Under the pieces are notes generated by a model that had not been told where the DNA came from, did not search any database, and was given only the letters and a program-made list of their open reading frames with translations. Both the position numbers and the translations under genes were made by a program. From positions 1 through 64,000 of the forward strand of contig JAILBT010000078.1 in NCBI GenBank assembly GCA_024680755.1: DNA of 64,000 nucleotides. The letters are read 5' to 3'. Below, piece after piece: positions 35,480-45,057 of the stretch. Within the stretch, counting starts at the first letter, position 1, and every line of letters begins with the position of its first letter. The stretch comes from Prevotella sp. GTDB lineage: Bacteria; Bacteroidota; Bacteroidia; Bacteroidales; Bacteroidaceae.

Positions 35480-35670
35480 GATTAATCTTTAATGTTTAAT
35501 CTTTAATCTTTAATGATTCCACCCTTTTCTTTTCAACAACGAATTAAGACGAATTTCACGAATTGCACGAATTACAGCTAATTTCACAAATTTTCGCCGC
35601 AAGCGGCGATTACCTGCGCGTAGCAATTTCGTGTAATTCGTAGCTTAGCACCGTAAAAAAACTGCCAAAG

Positions 35671-35830
35671 GTTTTCGGCTACAGGCAAAAGGCTTTTCGC
35701 TTACAGGCGAAAGGTCTTTCGGCTACAAGCGAAAGCTCTTTCGGCTGTAGCCAAAAACCGTGACGAGGCCTGTTTCGTACCGCGACGGGGCCTGTTTCGT
35801 ACCGCGATGGAGCCTGTTTCGTACCGCGAC
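35671..35830. repeat. Two adjacent 22-bp tandem families (4 x TTTTCGGCTACAGGC-type, 3 x GGCCTGTTTCGTACCGCGAC)
   Basis: Units at 35671, 35693, 35716, 35738 and 35765, 35787, 35809. Confidence 0.9.
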
Positions 35831-35950
35831 CACGACACGAGGGCTGTGAGCACAGCTTGAAAAAAGAACGCAAGGAACCAGACAGATTTGAAGATACGGG
35901 GATAAACGCAAGTTTTTGGCAGAATGTTTTGTGTTGTCGGGAAAAAGCCG

Positions 35951-35958
35951 TAATTTTG
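35951..35958 (+). promoter_or_regulatory. -7 element TAATTTTG with TTTG at 35928-35931
   Basis: 19-nt spacing, directly before the DUF4827 gene. Confidence 0.6.
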
Positions 35959-35966
35959 CGGCCGCG

Positions 35967-36581
35967 ATGAAAAAGACACTATTCTTGGCCGCGGCAGCAC
36001 TGGCGCTGTTCAACGCCTGCAACAAGTACGAAACATACTCTGACAAGAAAAACCAGGAGCGCGACGCCATCAACGCCCTGATTGCCGACTCGTCGTTTGT
36101 GGTCATCAGCCAGGAGCAGTTTGAAGCTCAGGGCCAAACCACCGATGTCGGCAAACGGCAGTTTGTGTATATGAACAACAGCGGCGTATATATGCAGATA
36201 GAGCGAAAGGGCTGCGGCAAACCATTGCAGGACGGCGAAAGCACTAACCTGCTGGTGCGATTTCTGGAAATCAACCTGGAGCAACAGACATACTTCAACA
36301 ACGACACCTATCCCTACTATGTAGATAAGATGTATATCACCAAGACAGGCACCACCCTATCGGCCACCTTCAGCAGCGGACGCATGTACAGCACATACGG
36401 TGCAACGGTACCTGCCGGCTGGCTGGTGCCGCTGAACTACATAAACGTGGGACGACCGCAGGCAGCCGACGAACAGATAGCACGCGTCAGGCTGATAGTG
36501 CCTCATTCACAAGGCCACACCGTGGCAGCACAGTATGTCTATCCATACTACTATGAACTGACCTTTGAGAGGGAAAGGTGA
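35967..36581 (+). CDS. DUF4827-like lipoprotein
   Basis: Lipobox LFNAC; FVYMNNSGVYMQIERKG...VPAGWLVPLNYINVGRP. Confidence 0.75.
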   Translation: MKKTLFLAAAALALFNACNKYETYSDKKNQERDAINALIADSSFVVISQEQFEAQGQTTDVGKRQFVYMNNSGVYMQIERKGCGKPLQDGESTNLLVRFLEINLEQQTYFNNDTYPYYVDKMYITKTGTTLSATFSSGRMYSTYGATVPAGWLVPLNYINVGRPQAADEQIARVRLIVPHSQGHTVAAQYVYPYYYELTFERER

Positions 36582-36646
36582 GCGGATGGATGCAAGGTTA
36601 TGAGGTCGGGAGCTTAAAAAGGAACAATTTATAAACAAATAAGACT

Positions 36647-38089
36647 ATGTCACTGATAAAGTCAATATCCGGCATACGCGGAACGATAGGCGGTCCGGCG
36701 GGCGATACGCTCAATCCGCTTGACATCGTGAAATTCACATCGGCATACGCAGCTTTCATCAAGTCGCAGGGCAGCAAGGGCAACACCGTGGCCGTGGGCC
36801 GCGATGCGCGCCTCTCGGGCGAGATGGTGCGCCAGACCGTCTGCGGCACACTGATGGGCATGGGGCTCGACGTGCTCGACATCGGCCTGGCCACCACACC
36901 GACAACAGAGCTGGCCGTGACCATGAACGGCTGCATAGGCGGTATCATCATCACGGCCTCGCACAACCCGCGCCACTGGAACGCGCTGAAACTGCTCAAC
37001 AGCCGTGGCGAGTTCCTCACAGCGGCCGACGGCGCCGAGGTATTGCGCATGGCCGAAAAGGCGCAGTTTGAATATGCCGACGTGGACCACCTGGGCCACT
37101 ACACCGTGTGCAACGACATGAACCAACGGCACATAGAGAGTGTGCTGGCGCTGCGACTGGTGGACGTAGAAGCCATAAAGGGCAGGCGCTTCCGCGTCTG
37201 CGCCGACACCATCAACAGCGTGGGCGGCTGCATACTGCCCGACCTGTTCCGCGCCCTGGGTGTGGAGTTCACCATACTCAACGGCCAGGCAGACGGACAG
37301 TTTGCCCACAACCCTGAGCCTTTGGAGAAGAACCTGCAGGGCATCATGCAGGAGGTGGGCCGCGGAGGCTACGACCTCGGCATCGTGGTTGACCCCGACG
37401 TGGACCGTCTGGCTTTCATCTGCGAAGACGGCCACATGTTTGGCGAGGAATACACACTGGTGAGCGTGGCCGACTATGTGCTGGGCGAGATGGAGAAAGC
37501 GGCACGGGCCGGCGACGGGGCAGGCACGACACAGCGGCCGCTGGTGACGGTGAGCAACCTGTCGTCAACGCGAGCCCTGCGCGACGTGACCGAGCGTCAC
37601 GGTGGCACATACCACGCCGCCGCCGTGGGAGAGGTGAACGTGACGACCAAGATGCGCGAGCAGGGAGCCGTCATCGGCGGCGAAGGCAACGGCGGTGTCA
37701 TCTACCCCGAGAGCCACTACGGCCGCGACGCACTGGTGGGCATAGCGCTCTTTCTGAGCCATCTGGCCCACAGCGGGCTGAAGGCCAGCGAGCTGCGCGC
37801 CACCCTGCCCGACTACCAGATAGCCAAGAACCGCATTGACCTGACACCAGAGACCGACGTAGATGCCATTCTGACCAAGGTGAAAGAGATGTTTGCCGCC
37901 GACCCGACGGCACGCGTCAACGACATCGACGGCGTGAAGATAGATTTCCCCGACCGTTGGGTACACCTGCGCAAGTCGAACACAGAGCCCATCATACGTG
38001 TATATAGCGAGGCACACACCATAGAGCAGGCCGACGATATAGCCCAGAAGCTGATGCAGGTGGTCTATGACATGCAGCGACAGCGCTGA
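36647..38089 (+). CDS. glmM: Phosphoglucosamine mutase / phosphohexomutase
   Basis: KSISGIRGTIGG; IITASHNPRHWNALKLL; VDPDVDRLAFICEDG; GEGNGGVIYPESHYGRD. Confidence 0.9.
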   Translation: MSLIKSISGIRGTIGGPAGDTLNPLDIVKFTSAYAAFIKSQGSKGNTVAVGRDARLSGEMVRQTVCGTLMGMGLDVLDIGLATTPTTELAVTMNGCIGGIIITASHNPRHWNALKLLNSRGEFLTAADGAEVLRMAEKAQFEYADVDHLGHYTVCNDMNQRHIESVLALRLVDVEAIKGRRFRVCADTINSVGGCILPDLFRALGVEFTILNGQADGQFAHNPEPLEKNLQGIMQEVGRGGYDLGIVVDPDVDRLAFICEDGHMFGEEYTLVSVADYVLGEMEKAARAGDGAGTTQRPLVTVSNLSSTRALRDVTERHGGTYHAAAVGEVNVTTKMREQGAVIGGEGNGGVIYPESHYGRDALVGIALFLSHLAHSGLKASELRATLPDYQIAKNRIDLTPETDVDAILTKVKEMFAADPTARVNDIDGVKIDFPDRWVHLRKSNTEPIIRVYSEAHTIEQADDIAQKLMQVVYDMQRQR

Positions 38090-38108
38090 ACCACCCGCTT
38101 GCTAACAA

Positions 38109-38175
38109 AGAACAGCGACGCACTGCAATGCCGCGAGAGCGCAAACATTGCAGTGCGTCGTTGTTCTGTTTTTTC
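38109..38175 (+). terminator. 22-bp stem terminator after glmM
   Basis: agaacagcgacgcactgcaatg / cattgcagtgcgtcgttgttct then gTTTTTTctt. Confidence 0.9.
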
Positions 38176-38182
38176 TTATTAC

Positions 38183-38281
38183 TCAGATTACTCAGATTAC
38201 TCCGATTACTCCGATTACTCTGATTACTCTGATTACTCCGATTACTCTGATTACTCAGATTACTCCGATTACTCCGACCAC
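38183..38281. repeat. 9-nt tandem array TCNGATTAC, 11 units, abutting the tsaD stop
   Basis: Direct reading of 99 nt. Confidence 0.95.
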
Positions 38282-39325
38282 TCATCGTCTCTGTTCTTCT
38301 GAGGCGAACGTCACCTTAGAGAAGGCCGGCGCGTCAATATCGCAGAAAGCTCTGTCCAGGAACTTGAAATAAGCTGTCACGCCTATCATGGCAGCATTGT
38401 CAGTGGTGTAGCTGAACTTAGGTATATAGATGGTCCAGCCATATCGACGTGCATGGTCGCGGAAGGCGTTGCGCAGCCCGTTGTTAGCTGACACGCCACC
38501 GGCCACGGCCACATGCTTCACCCCCGTCTGCCTGACGGCCATGCGCAGCTTCTTCATCAGTATATCGACAATGGTGTGCTCAAGTGAAGCGGCAAGGTCC
38601 TCCTTGTGATGTTCGACAAACTGCGGGTCGTCCTTGACCCACTTCTGCAGCGAATAGAGGAACGAAGTCTTCAGTCCGCTGAAGCTATAGTCCAGTCCGG
38701 GTATGTTAGGTTCGGCGAAGCTATAGGCCTTGGGATTGCCCTGCCGTGCCAGCCGGTCGATGATGGGTCCGCCGGGGTATCCCAGCCCCATCACCTTCGA
38801 GCACTTGTCGATGGCTTCGCCCGCCGCGTCGTCGATGGTCTGGCCCAGCACCTGCATGTCGTTGTAGGCACGGACAAGCACTATCTGCGAGTTGCCCCCG
38901 CTGACCAGCAGGCATATAAACGGCAGCGGCGGACAGGTGGCAGGCTCGTCGGGCGACAGTATGAAATGCGCCATGACATGCCCCTGCAGATGGTTGACGT
39001 CGATAAGCGGTATGCCCAGCGAGCTGGCCATTCCCTTGGCGAAGTTGACACCCACGAGCAGCGAGCCCATCAGTCCGGGACCCCGCGTGAAGGCTATGGC
39101 CGACAGCTGCTCCTTGCTCACGCCAGCACGTTTCAAGGCCTCGCTCACCACCGGCACCACGTTCTGCTGGTGGGCACGCGAGGCCAGCTCAGGCACCACG
39201 CCGCCATAGGCCTGGTGTACGGCCTGCGAGGCCGTGACGTTGCTCAGCAGCGTCTGAGCGCGCAAAACAGCCGCCGAAGTGTCGTCACACGAACTCTCGA
39301 TGGCCAGTATGTATGTATCGTTCAT
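38282..39325 (-). CDS. tsaD: tRNA threonylcarbamoyladenosine transferase TsaD
   Basis: ILAIESSCDDTSAAV; DVNHLQGHVMAHF; LLVSGGNSQIVLV. Confidence 0.97.
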   Translation of the reverse strand: MNDTYILAIESSCDDTSAAVLRAQTLLSNVTASQAVHQAYGGVVPELASRAHQQNVVPVVSEALKRAGVSKEQLSAIAFTRGPGLMGSLLVGVNFAKGMASSLGIPLIDVNHLQGHVMAHFILSPDEPATCPPLPFICLLVSGGNSQIVLVRAYNDMQVLGQTIDDAAGEAIDKCSKVMGLGYPGGPIIDRLARQGNPKAYSFAEPNIPGLDYSFSGLKTSFLYSLQKWVKDDPQFVEHHKEDLAASLEHTIVDILMKKLRMAVRQTGVKHVAVAGGVSANNGLRNAFRDHARRYGWTIYIPKFSYTTDNAAMIGVTAYFKFLDRAFCDIDAPAFSKVTFASEEQRR

Positions 39326-39375
39326 CAGAACTCTCGGCTTACAATTGGTTCGTTTAACCTGTCAGACTGCTTGTC

Positions 39376-40944
39376 TCAGAAGGTGTATGTCAGCGTGGCC
39401 ATAACGCGATGGCGCTTGTCGTCCACTTTCACAGCACCGGCGATGTTGTCATAGCTGGCATCTTCAGCGTCGGTGTATGACGCGAAGGGATAGAAGTCGC
39501 CATGGCGAACGCTATACTGGTAGGCCAGCGCCAGGTTCCACTTGTCCATCTGATAGCCCAGTCCGCATGTGATGCGGTTGGTGGCTTTCCAGTTGGTGAA
39601 GTCGGTGCTGCTGCTATAGTAGCTACCCTCGCTCTGCAGGGTGCCGTCCTTGAAGCCCGTCTTGCTGTAGAGGGGCGACACGAAGTTGTAGCCCAGGCGC
39701 ACGGCCAGGTTCTTGGTGGCCTTCAGCTCCACACCGGCCTTCAGCGTATGCACACCCTTCAGGGTTGACGTGGTGTGACGGTTCATCTCGACGTCGCTCT
39801 CGCTCTCTTCGCTATAGCTGCCGTCCCACGAGCTGTATGAACTGCCGGTAATGCGGCGGCTGTCGGTAGAGCTGTAGTCTGCATACTCGTAGCTCAGTCC
39901 CAGCGCCCACTCGGTTCCGATGGTATAACCGGCGCTGAGACCGAATTTCCAGGGTGTATAGACCTTAAACTTGTAGCTGTCGCTGTTGGTCTTTGTCTTG
40001 TTCCTGAGGGTCATGGCTGTCATGTTGCTTGTTGTCAGTGTGTACCACGTCGGTGTTGCTACACTCAGTCCGAAGCGCAGTGGCGACTCTTCTATTGGTC
40101 GGAAGATGATGCCGGCCTTGATGTCCAGTCCCTGTCCGGTGATACGTCGGTCGTCGCTCACGGCCATCAGGTAACTATTGCCCGTAGATGTCTCGTTCAG
40201 GTTCTCATGGTAGAGGCTATAGTGCTTGTAGTGCACGTCGTGTATGCCCATTGTCAGTCCGAGCCAGACACGACCGTTGCCTCCGCTGATATTAAAGTCG
40301 AAATCGCTGATATATCCCTGCTGCGAGCGGTCCATCTGATAGCCGTTGGCCGGCGTGTCGAGCCACGAATGTGAGCTGCTGTCATAGAGAAAATCATGGT
40401 ATGCGGTGCTGGCATACAGAGCGTCTATCTGGTTGCACGACAGATAGGCGCTGCGAAAGTTGGGCACCCCGCGGCCATCGGTCTCGTACAGCCACCCTTG
40501 GTAGCCCTTCGTGGCCGACAGCTTGTTCTGCGAAGCATTGTCCAGCACATCGGCGGCCTGGAGTATCTGATTGAAGTTGCGGCTCTTGTGATAGTTGAAG
40601 GCGAAGTTGAGCGTCTTGTTATCGTTAACTCGCGAGATGACGAAGCCCGCCTGGTCGAACGACAGGTTGGTCTTCTTCCCCGTGCCGAAATTCTCTGCTC
40701 CATGCTGTATCTGCAGTCCGGCGCTCACGCCCACGCTGCTGTGGCGTGCCAGTCCCATGCCGGCAGGATTGGTGCTCACGGTGGATATGTCGGCTCCGAG
40801 AGCTTCCATGGCTCCGCCCATGCCCACATAGCGTGCCGTTCCGTTCAGGTCGGTGTTGGCCAGGCGCGCGTTCTCGTATGTCTCTTGTCCCACGGCCGGC
40901 ATGACAAGCATGGCCGAAGCTATTATGGCGAATGACTTTTTCAT
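39376..40944 (-). CDS. OmpP1/FadL family outer membrane transport protein
   Basis: ARYVGMGGAMEALGADISTVSTNPAGMGLARHSSVGVS; C-terminal barrel VMATLTYTF. Confidence 0.85.
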   Translation of the reverse strand: MKKSFAIIASAMLVMPAVGQETYENARLANTDLNGTARYVGMGGAMEALGADISTVSTNPAGMGLARHSSVGVSAGLQIQHGAENFGTGKKTNLSFDQAGFVISRVNDNKTLNFAFNYHKSRNFNQILQAADVLDNASQNKLSATKGYQGWLYETDGRGVPNFRSAYLSCNQIDALYASTAYHDFLYDSSSHSWLDTPANGYQMDRSQQGYISDFDFNISGGNGRVWLGLTMGIHDVHYKHYSLYHENLNETSTGNSYLMAVSDDRRITGQGLDIKAGIIFRPIEESPLRFGLSVATPTWYTLTTSNMTAMTLRNKTKTNSDSYKFKVYTPWKFGLSAGYTIGTEWALGLSYEYADYSSTDSRRITGSSYSSWDGSYSEESESDVEMNRHTTSTLKGVHTLKAGVELKATKNLAVRLGYNFVSPLYSKTGFKDGTLQSEGSYYSSSTDFTNWKATNRITCGLGYQMDKWNLALAYQYSVRHGDFYPFASYTDAEDASYDNIAGAVKVDDKRHRVMATLTYTF

Positions 40945-41050
40945 TGCAACTTGTGTTTTCTTGTTTGTAAACTGTTTGTTCTCACTTTCCGCATACAGTC
41001 TGGACTACGCAGGTACAGTCCGGACCACGAACGCAACTGTATGCAGTGGC

Positions 41051-42172
41051 TTATCTATGCCCGCGGCCACCGCCGCCGCCGCCGCTGCTACGCGACACGC
41101 CGCCGCCGCTGAAGCCGCCGCCGCCGCTGAAGCTGCCGCCGCTGCTGAAGCTGCCGCTGCTGCGCGACACACTGCTGCCGTTGCTGAAGCTGCCGCTGCT
41201 GCGCGACACGCTGCCGCTGTTGCTATAGCTGCCGCTGTTGCTGTAGCTGCTGCGCGACTGGCTGCTGCGCACACTGTTGTTTCCGCTGGCAGCAGTCCCG
41301 CGGTGGCCGCGGCCGGCTCCTGTCGGAGTTGCGGCCGACACGTTGCCGCTGCCGCGCGTGCCTACCTGTGCAGCGCTGCGATGTCCGGTGCGACCGCCGA
41401 TGTTGCTGCCGTTGCTGAACACACCGCCACCGATGTTGGTCGAGCGCCCGTCGCGTATGGCGTATGGTGTGGTACTGTTGCGCGCCACATGACCATGATT
41501 GCGCGTACCGGCCACAGGGCGATACATGCCGTCGTGGGCCAGGTCGCGGTGATGGTAGCCCCAGCCGCCATAATACCAGGGGCGATGCCATGTCCAGGCG
41601 TTCCAGCCATAGCTATAGTACCAGCCCCCCCAGCCGTAGCCGAAGCTCAGACTCCAGCCATAGTGACGTGGATACCAGGGGTCGTACCAGGGGTCGTACC
41701 AGGGGTCGTACCAGCCATAGTGCCAGGGATAGGCCCACGAGTCGTACCAGGGATAATAGCCGGCGAAATACCAGGGCGAGTGCCAGCCGATGTAGTTGTC
41801 GCGTGCGTCGTCGTAGCCCTGCGAATAGCCTTTCCAGAAGGCCTCGTCGGGAGTATAGCCGTCGAAGCGCGTCATCTTCTGCGTCAGCGCATAGTCGCCC
41901 TGCAATGCTGCGGGCAGGCTGTCGGCATTGACCTGAGCCAGGCTGTCCGTGCCGGTCATGCGGTTATATTCATCGACGCTGCGGCTGCTGCCGCTATAAT
42001 ACACGGGTGTATCTTCCGCGGCGAGGTCCGACTCCGACTGCGAAAGGCGCTCGGCATGTGTTTTCTGGTGGGTATTCTTCTTACTGGGCACAAAGTACAT
42101 GTCGTCCATCTGTGCCATCGCGACCGGCGGCATTGCCAATGCCACGGAGAGAGCAATCATCCATTTCTTCAT
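41051..42172 (-). CDS. Secreted low-complexity protein: Tyr/Trp-rich YDPW core and Gly/Ser-rich tail
   Basis: Signal peptide; YDPWYDPWYDPW; SRSSGSFSSGGSFSGGGGFSGGGVSRSSGGGGGGRGHR. Confidence 0.75.
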   Translation of the reverse strand: MKKWMIALSVALAMPPVAMAQMDDMYFVPSKKNTHQKTHAERLSQSESDLAAEDTPVYYSGSSRSVDEYNRMTGTDSLAQVNADSLPAALQGDYALTQKMTRFDGYTPDEAFWKGYSQGYDDARDNYIGWHSPWYFAGYYPWYDSWAYPWHYGWYDPWYDPWYDPWYPRHYGWSLSFGYGWGGWYYSYGWNAWTWHRPWYYGGWGYHHRDLAHDGMYRPVAGTRNHGHVARNSTTPYAIRDGRSTNIGGGVFSNGSNIGGRTGHRSAAQVGTRGSGNVSAATPTGAGRGHRGTAASGNNSVRSSQSRSSYSNSGSYSNSGSVSRSSGSFSNGSSVSRSSGSFSSGGSFSGGGGFSGGGVSRSSGGGGGGRGHR

Positions 42173-42330
42173 AACTTTACCTCCTATACATTAAATTAAC
42201 AATGGTGCTAATAAAGTGGCTTTTGGTTCGTTTCAGTTGCAAAGGTAGCGGGAAAACACGAAACAGCAAAAAGTTTTGCATGTTTTATGATTGTTTTTTT
42301 GTAATTTTGCACCGAATTAACATTTGTACG

Positions 42331-43203
42331 ATGGATTACACAGAAATTGTTTTCACCATCAGCGGGGCCGACGCAGCATTGCTTCCCGCCGTCAGCGACG
42401 TGGTGATGGCCATAGGTGGCGAGTGCGGCATGGAGTCGTTCACGTCCGATGGCTGTGTTGTTCGTGGCTACGCCCAGCGTCAGCTGCTTGACGAACATCA
42501 GCTGACAGACATGCTGTCCGCGCTGCCGTTTGGTCCAGAGGTAAGCGTCAGCTATGTCACGTCGGCCGTAGCGCCACAAGACTGGAACGCCACATGGGAG
42601 GCAGCGGGCTATGAGCCGGTTGTGATAGGCGACCGTGTGGCGATACACGACAGGCAGCACCCCATTGACGGCTTTGCCATAGACATAGAGATCAACGCTC
42701 GCCAGGCGTTTGGCACAGGCACCCATGAGACGACACGTATGATAGTGGCGGCACTGACCGCCATGCCGCTCAGCGGTCTCAGCGTGCTCGACTGCGGCTG
42801 CGGCACCGGTATCCTTGGCATTGCGGCCCTGAAGCTGGGTGCCGCCCATGTGATGGCTTACGACATCGACCAGTGGAGCGTGGACAATGCCCGGCAGAAC
42901 GCGGCGCTCAACGGCGTGGCAGACCGTTGCAGCATCATGCTGGGCGATGCCACCCTGCTCGCCCCTGCGACCGGCGGCCGCCGCTTCGACCTGGTGCTGG
43001 CCAACATCAACCGCAACATTCTGCTGGCCGACATGCCCCGATGGGCAGAGGTGATGGCAGATGGTGGCACACTCGTGCTGAGCGGGTTCTACAGCGACGA
43101 CAGCGCCATGCTGCTCGAAAAAGCCCGGCAGCTACACCTGCGCCCCGTGAGCGAACAGCACGACGGCGAATGGACCATGCTTGTGCTGCGCAGACAGACA
43201 TAA
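42331..43203 (+). CDS. prmA: Ribosomal protein L11 methyltransferase
   Basis: AFGTGTHETTRMIVAAL; VLDCGCGTGILGIAALKLGA. Confidence 0.93.
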   Translation: MDYTEIVFTISGADAALLPAVSDVVMAIGGECGMESFTSDGCVVRGYAQRQLLDEHQLTDMLSALPFGPEVSVSYVTSAVAPQDWNATWEAAGYEPVVIGDRVAIHDRQHPIDGFAIDIEINARQAFGTGTHETTRMIVAALTAMPLSGLSVLDCGCGTGILGIAALKLGAAHVMAYDIDQWSVDNARQNAALNGVADRCSIMLGDATLLAPATGGRRFDLVLANINRNILLADMPRWAEVMADGGTLVLSGFYSDDSAMLLEKARQLHLRPVSEQHDGEWTMLVLRRQT

Positions 43204-43335
43204 AAAAAGCGCAGCCAAGCTACGCCTTTTTGTGCTGCGCCACAGCCGGGCACATTACACGAATTATACAAATTCAGGTGAATGACATGCCTGAAAACTC
43301 AAATGCAAACTTTGTTTAGTGTCAGTTCCTAATGT

Positions 43336-44256
43336 CTATGCCATGACATCTATGCTCTGCATCTCCTGCGTGAGCATGGTGTTGGGGAAGATTTGCTGTG
43401 CTTCGCGCAACAGCACGTTCTCGTCGTCGTAGCGCTGACTGTAGTGGCCCAGCAACAGCTGCCCGACGCCGGCATCGCGCGCCACGGTGGCCGCCTGTGC
43501 CGCCGTGCTGTGTTTGTATTTGCGGGCATTGTCGATATGGTCGGCAGCGTAGGTGGCCTCGTGATACAGTGTTGTCACCCCACGGAGCAGGCCATGCAGC
43601 TCGGGCATGTAGCATGTGTCGCTGCAGTAGGCATAGCTGCGCGGCGGGTCGGGCGGCAGGGTCAGCTTGCTGAAGGAGACCACCTGCCCATCGGGCGTCA
43701 GGCCGTCGGCCCCTGCCTTGATGTTGTTCACCTGGCTCATTGGTATGTCGTAGCAGCGCAACATCTCCGGACGGATATGTGCCAGGGTTGGCTTCTCGCG
43801 GAACAGATAGCCGCAACACGGCACGGTGTGGCACAGGGGCAGTGTCTCTACGGTCAGCGAGCGGTCTTCATATACCACGCTGTGCTGCGTGGGGTCCACG
43901 TCGTGCCAGCACAGCTCGAAACTGAGGTGGGGGCAGAAGAAGTCGAGCTGCCGCCTGACCATGTCGCCCAGCTCTGCCACACCATAGACATGCAACGGTG
44001 CCGTGCGGTCGAGCAGGCCGAAGCTGCTGATCATGCCCACCAGTCCGAGACAGTGGTCGCCGTGCTGATGGCTGATGAACACATGGCTCAGCCTGGTGAA
44101 GCGTATGCGATGTCGGCGCAGTTGCAGCTGTGCACCCTCGCCGCAGTCGATCATAAACTGCTTGCCCCGTATCTCCACTATCTGCATGGCAGGATAGTGG
44201 CGCAGGGTGGGCAGGGCGCTGCCACAGCCGAGTATATGTATGACGAATGGTTCCAT
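43336..44256 (-). CDS. rnz: Ribonuclease Z
   Basis: ILGCGSALPT; FISHQHGDHCLGLVGMI; YCSDTCYMPEL. Confidence 0.94.
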   Translation of the reverse strand: MEPFVIHILGCGSALPTLRHYPAMQIVEIRGKQFMIDCGEGAQLQLRRHRIRFTRLSHVFISHQHGDHCLGLVGMISSFGLLDRTAPLHVYGVAELGDMVRRQLDFFCPHLSFELCWHDVDPTQHSVVYEDRSLTVETLPLCHTVPCCGYLFREKPTLAHIRPEMLRCYDIPMSQVNNIKAGADGLTPDGQVVSFSKLTLPPDPPRSYAYCSDTCYMPELHGLLRGVTTLYHEATYAADHIDNARKYKHSTAAQAATVARDAGVGQLLLGHYSQRYDDENVLLREAQQIFPNTMLTQEMQSIDVMA

Positions 44257-44342
44257 GAAAGCAGTATGTTGAGGTTCGGAAGTAGCAGCCGCAGCAGCTG
44301 TCCTGCGGCCGGATGCCGTAGCAGGCTGCAGAAGTACGGCGG

Positions 44343-45008
44343 TCAGAAGTCGTAGTCGCCAAAGTCGGAAGCCTCTATGCCCATATCCTCCACCTCATGC
44401 GGCCGGGTATATTCGTAGGCATCCTCATAGTCGCGTATCGAGAGCGAGTCGTCGGCCAGGTAGAGCAGCGTATATTCCATTTTCTCATCGGCACTGCCGC
44501 CGCCCTCGCGCTGCCACACCAGTTCCAGTCGGTTGCTGAACACGCGCCATGTGCGGTAGATGATGTCGCTCTGTTCGATGCTCTCGGCAATGCCGCCCTC
44601 CTTGACGCGGAATCCCACCTCCGAGGCACCGTCTAAGGGCGATATCTGCACCCAGTCGCCCATCAGCGTCGATACGTTGACCACGCTGCGCGCCACGGTG
44701 CTGTCGTCATTCATCACCACGGCCAGCCTGTCGCCCACGCGCAGCCCGCCCAGCAGCTTGTTCTCCTGTCGCGCAGCTGCCACACTGAGCTTGATAGAGA
44801 CGCCCAGGTCGGTCACGAAGCGCAGCTGGTCGCCCTGCGTGCCGGTGGCGCAGAGGCCATAGACGGTGCTGTCTTTATCGACGACAGCGGCTCTTGGCGC
44901 GGCGGCCTGTTCTGCTTCCGCCACCACTGTGTTTCTTTTCTGTCCGCAGGCTGTGGCAGCAATGACAGCCAAGGCAAGGAATACGTTTCTGAATGTTGTG
45001 CTTCTCAT
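44343..45008 (-). CDS. Lipocalin-like lipoprotein of unknown function
   Basis: Start MRSTTFRNVFLALAVIAATAC with lipobox; strand-rich remainder. Confidence 0.55.
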   Translation of the reverse strand: MRSTTFRNVFLALAVIAATACGQKRNTVVAEAEQAAAPRAAVVDKDSTVYGLCATGTQGDQLRFVTDLGVSIKLSVAAARQENKLLGGLRVGDRLAVVMNDDSTVARSVVNVSTLMGDWVQISPLDGASEVGFRVKEGGIAESIEQSDIIYRTWRVFSNRLELVWQREGGGSADEKMEYTLLYLADDSLSIRDYEDAYEYTRPHEVEDMGIEASDFGDYDF

Positions 45009-45057
45009 ACAAAATGACTGTTGTGGCAGACTGGTGCCCTGTGTTGTTTGTATGGCT

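Noticed and set aside
35671-35830. Possible CRISPR array
   Set aside because: Units are contiguous 22-mers without spacers and no cas genes are nearby.
38099-38302. 67-aa ORF ending in (SDY)n
   Set aside because: Starts inside the glmM terminator hairpin and runs only because 9-nt units are frame-neutral; treated as repeat, not gene.
40853-42199. 448-aa plus-strand Ala-rich ORF
   Set aside because: Antisense of the Gly/Ser/YDPW protein; the minus-strand frame has a signal peptide and coherent domain structure.
43207-43250. Possible terminator after prmA (gcgcagc...gctgcgc)
   Set aside because: Pairing is ambiguous between two alternative stems; not confident enough to list.
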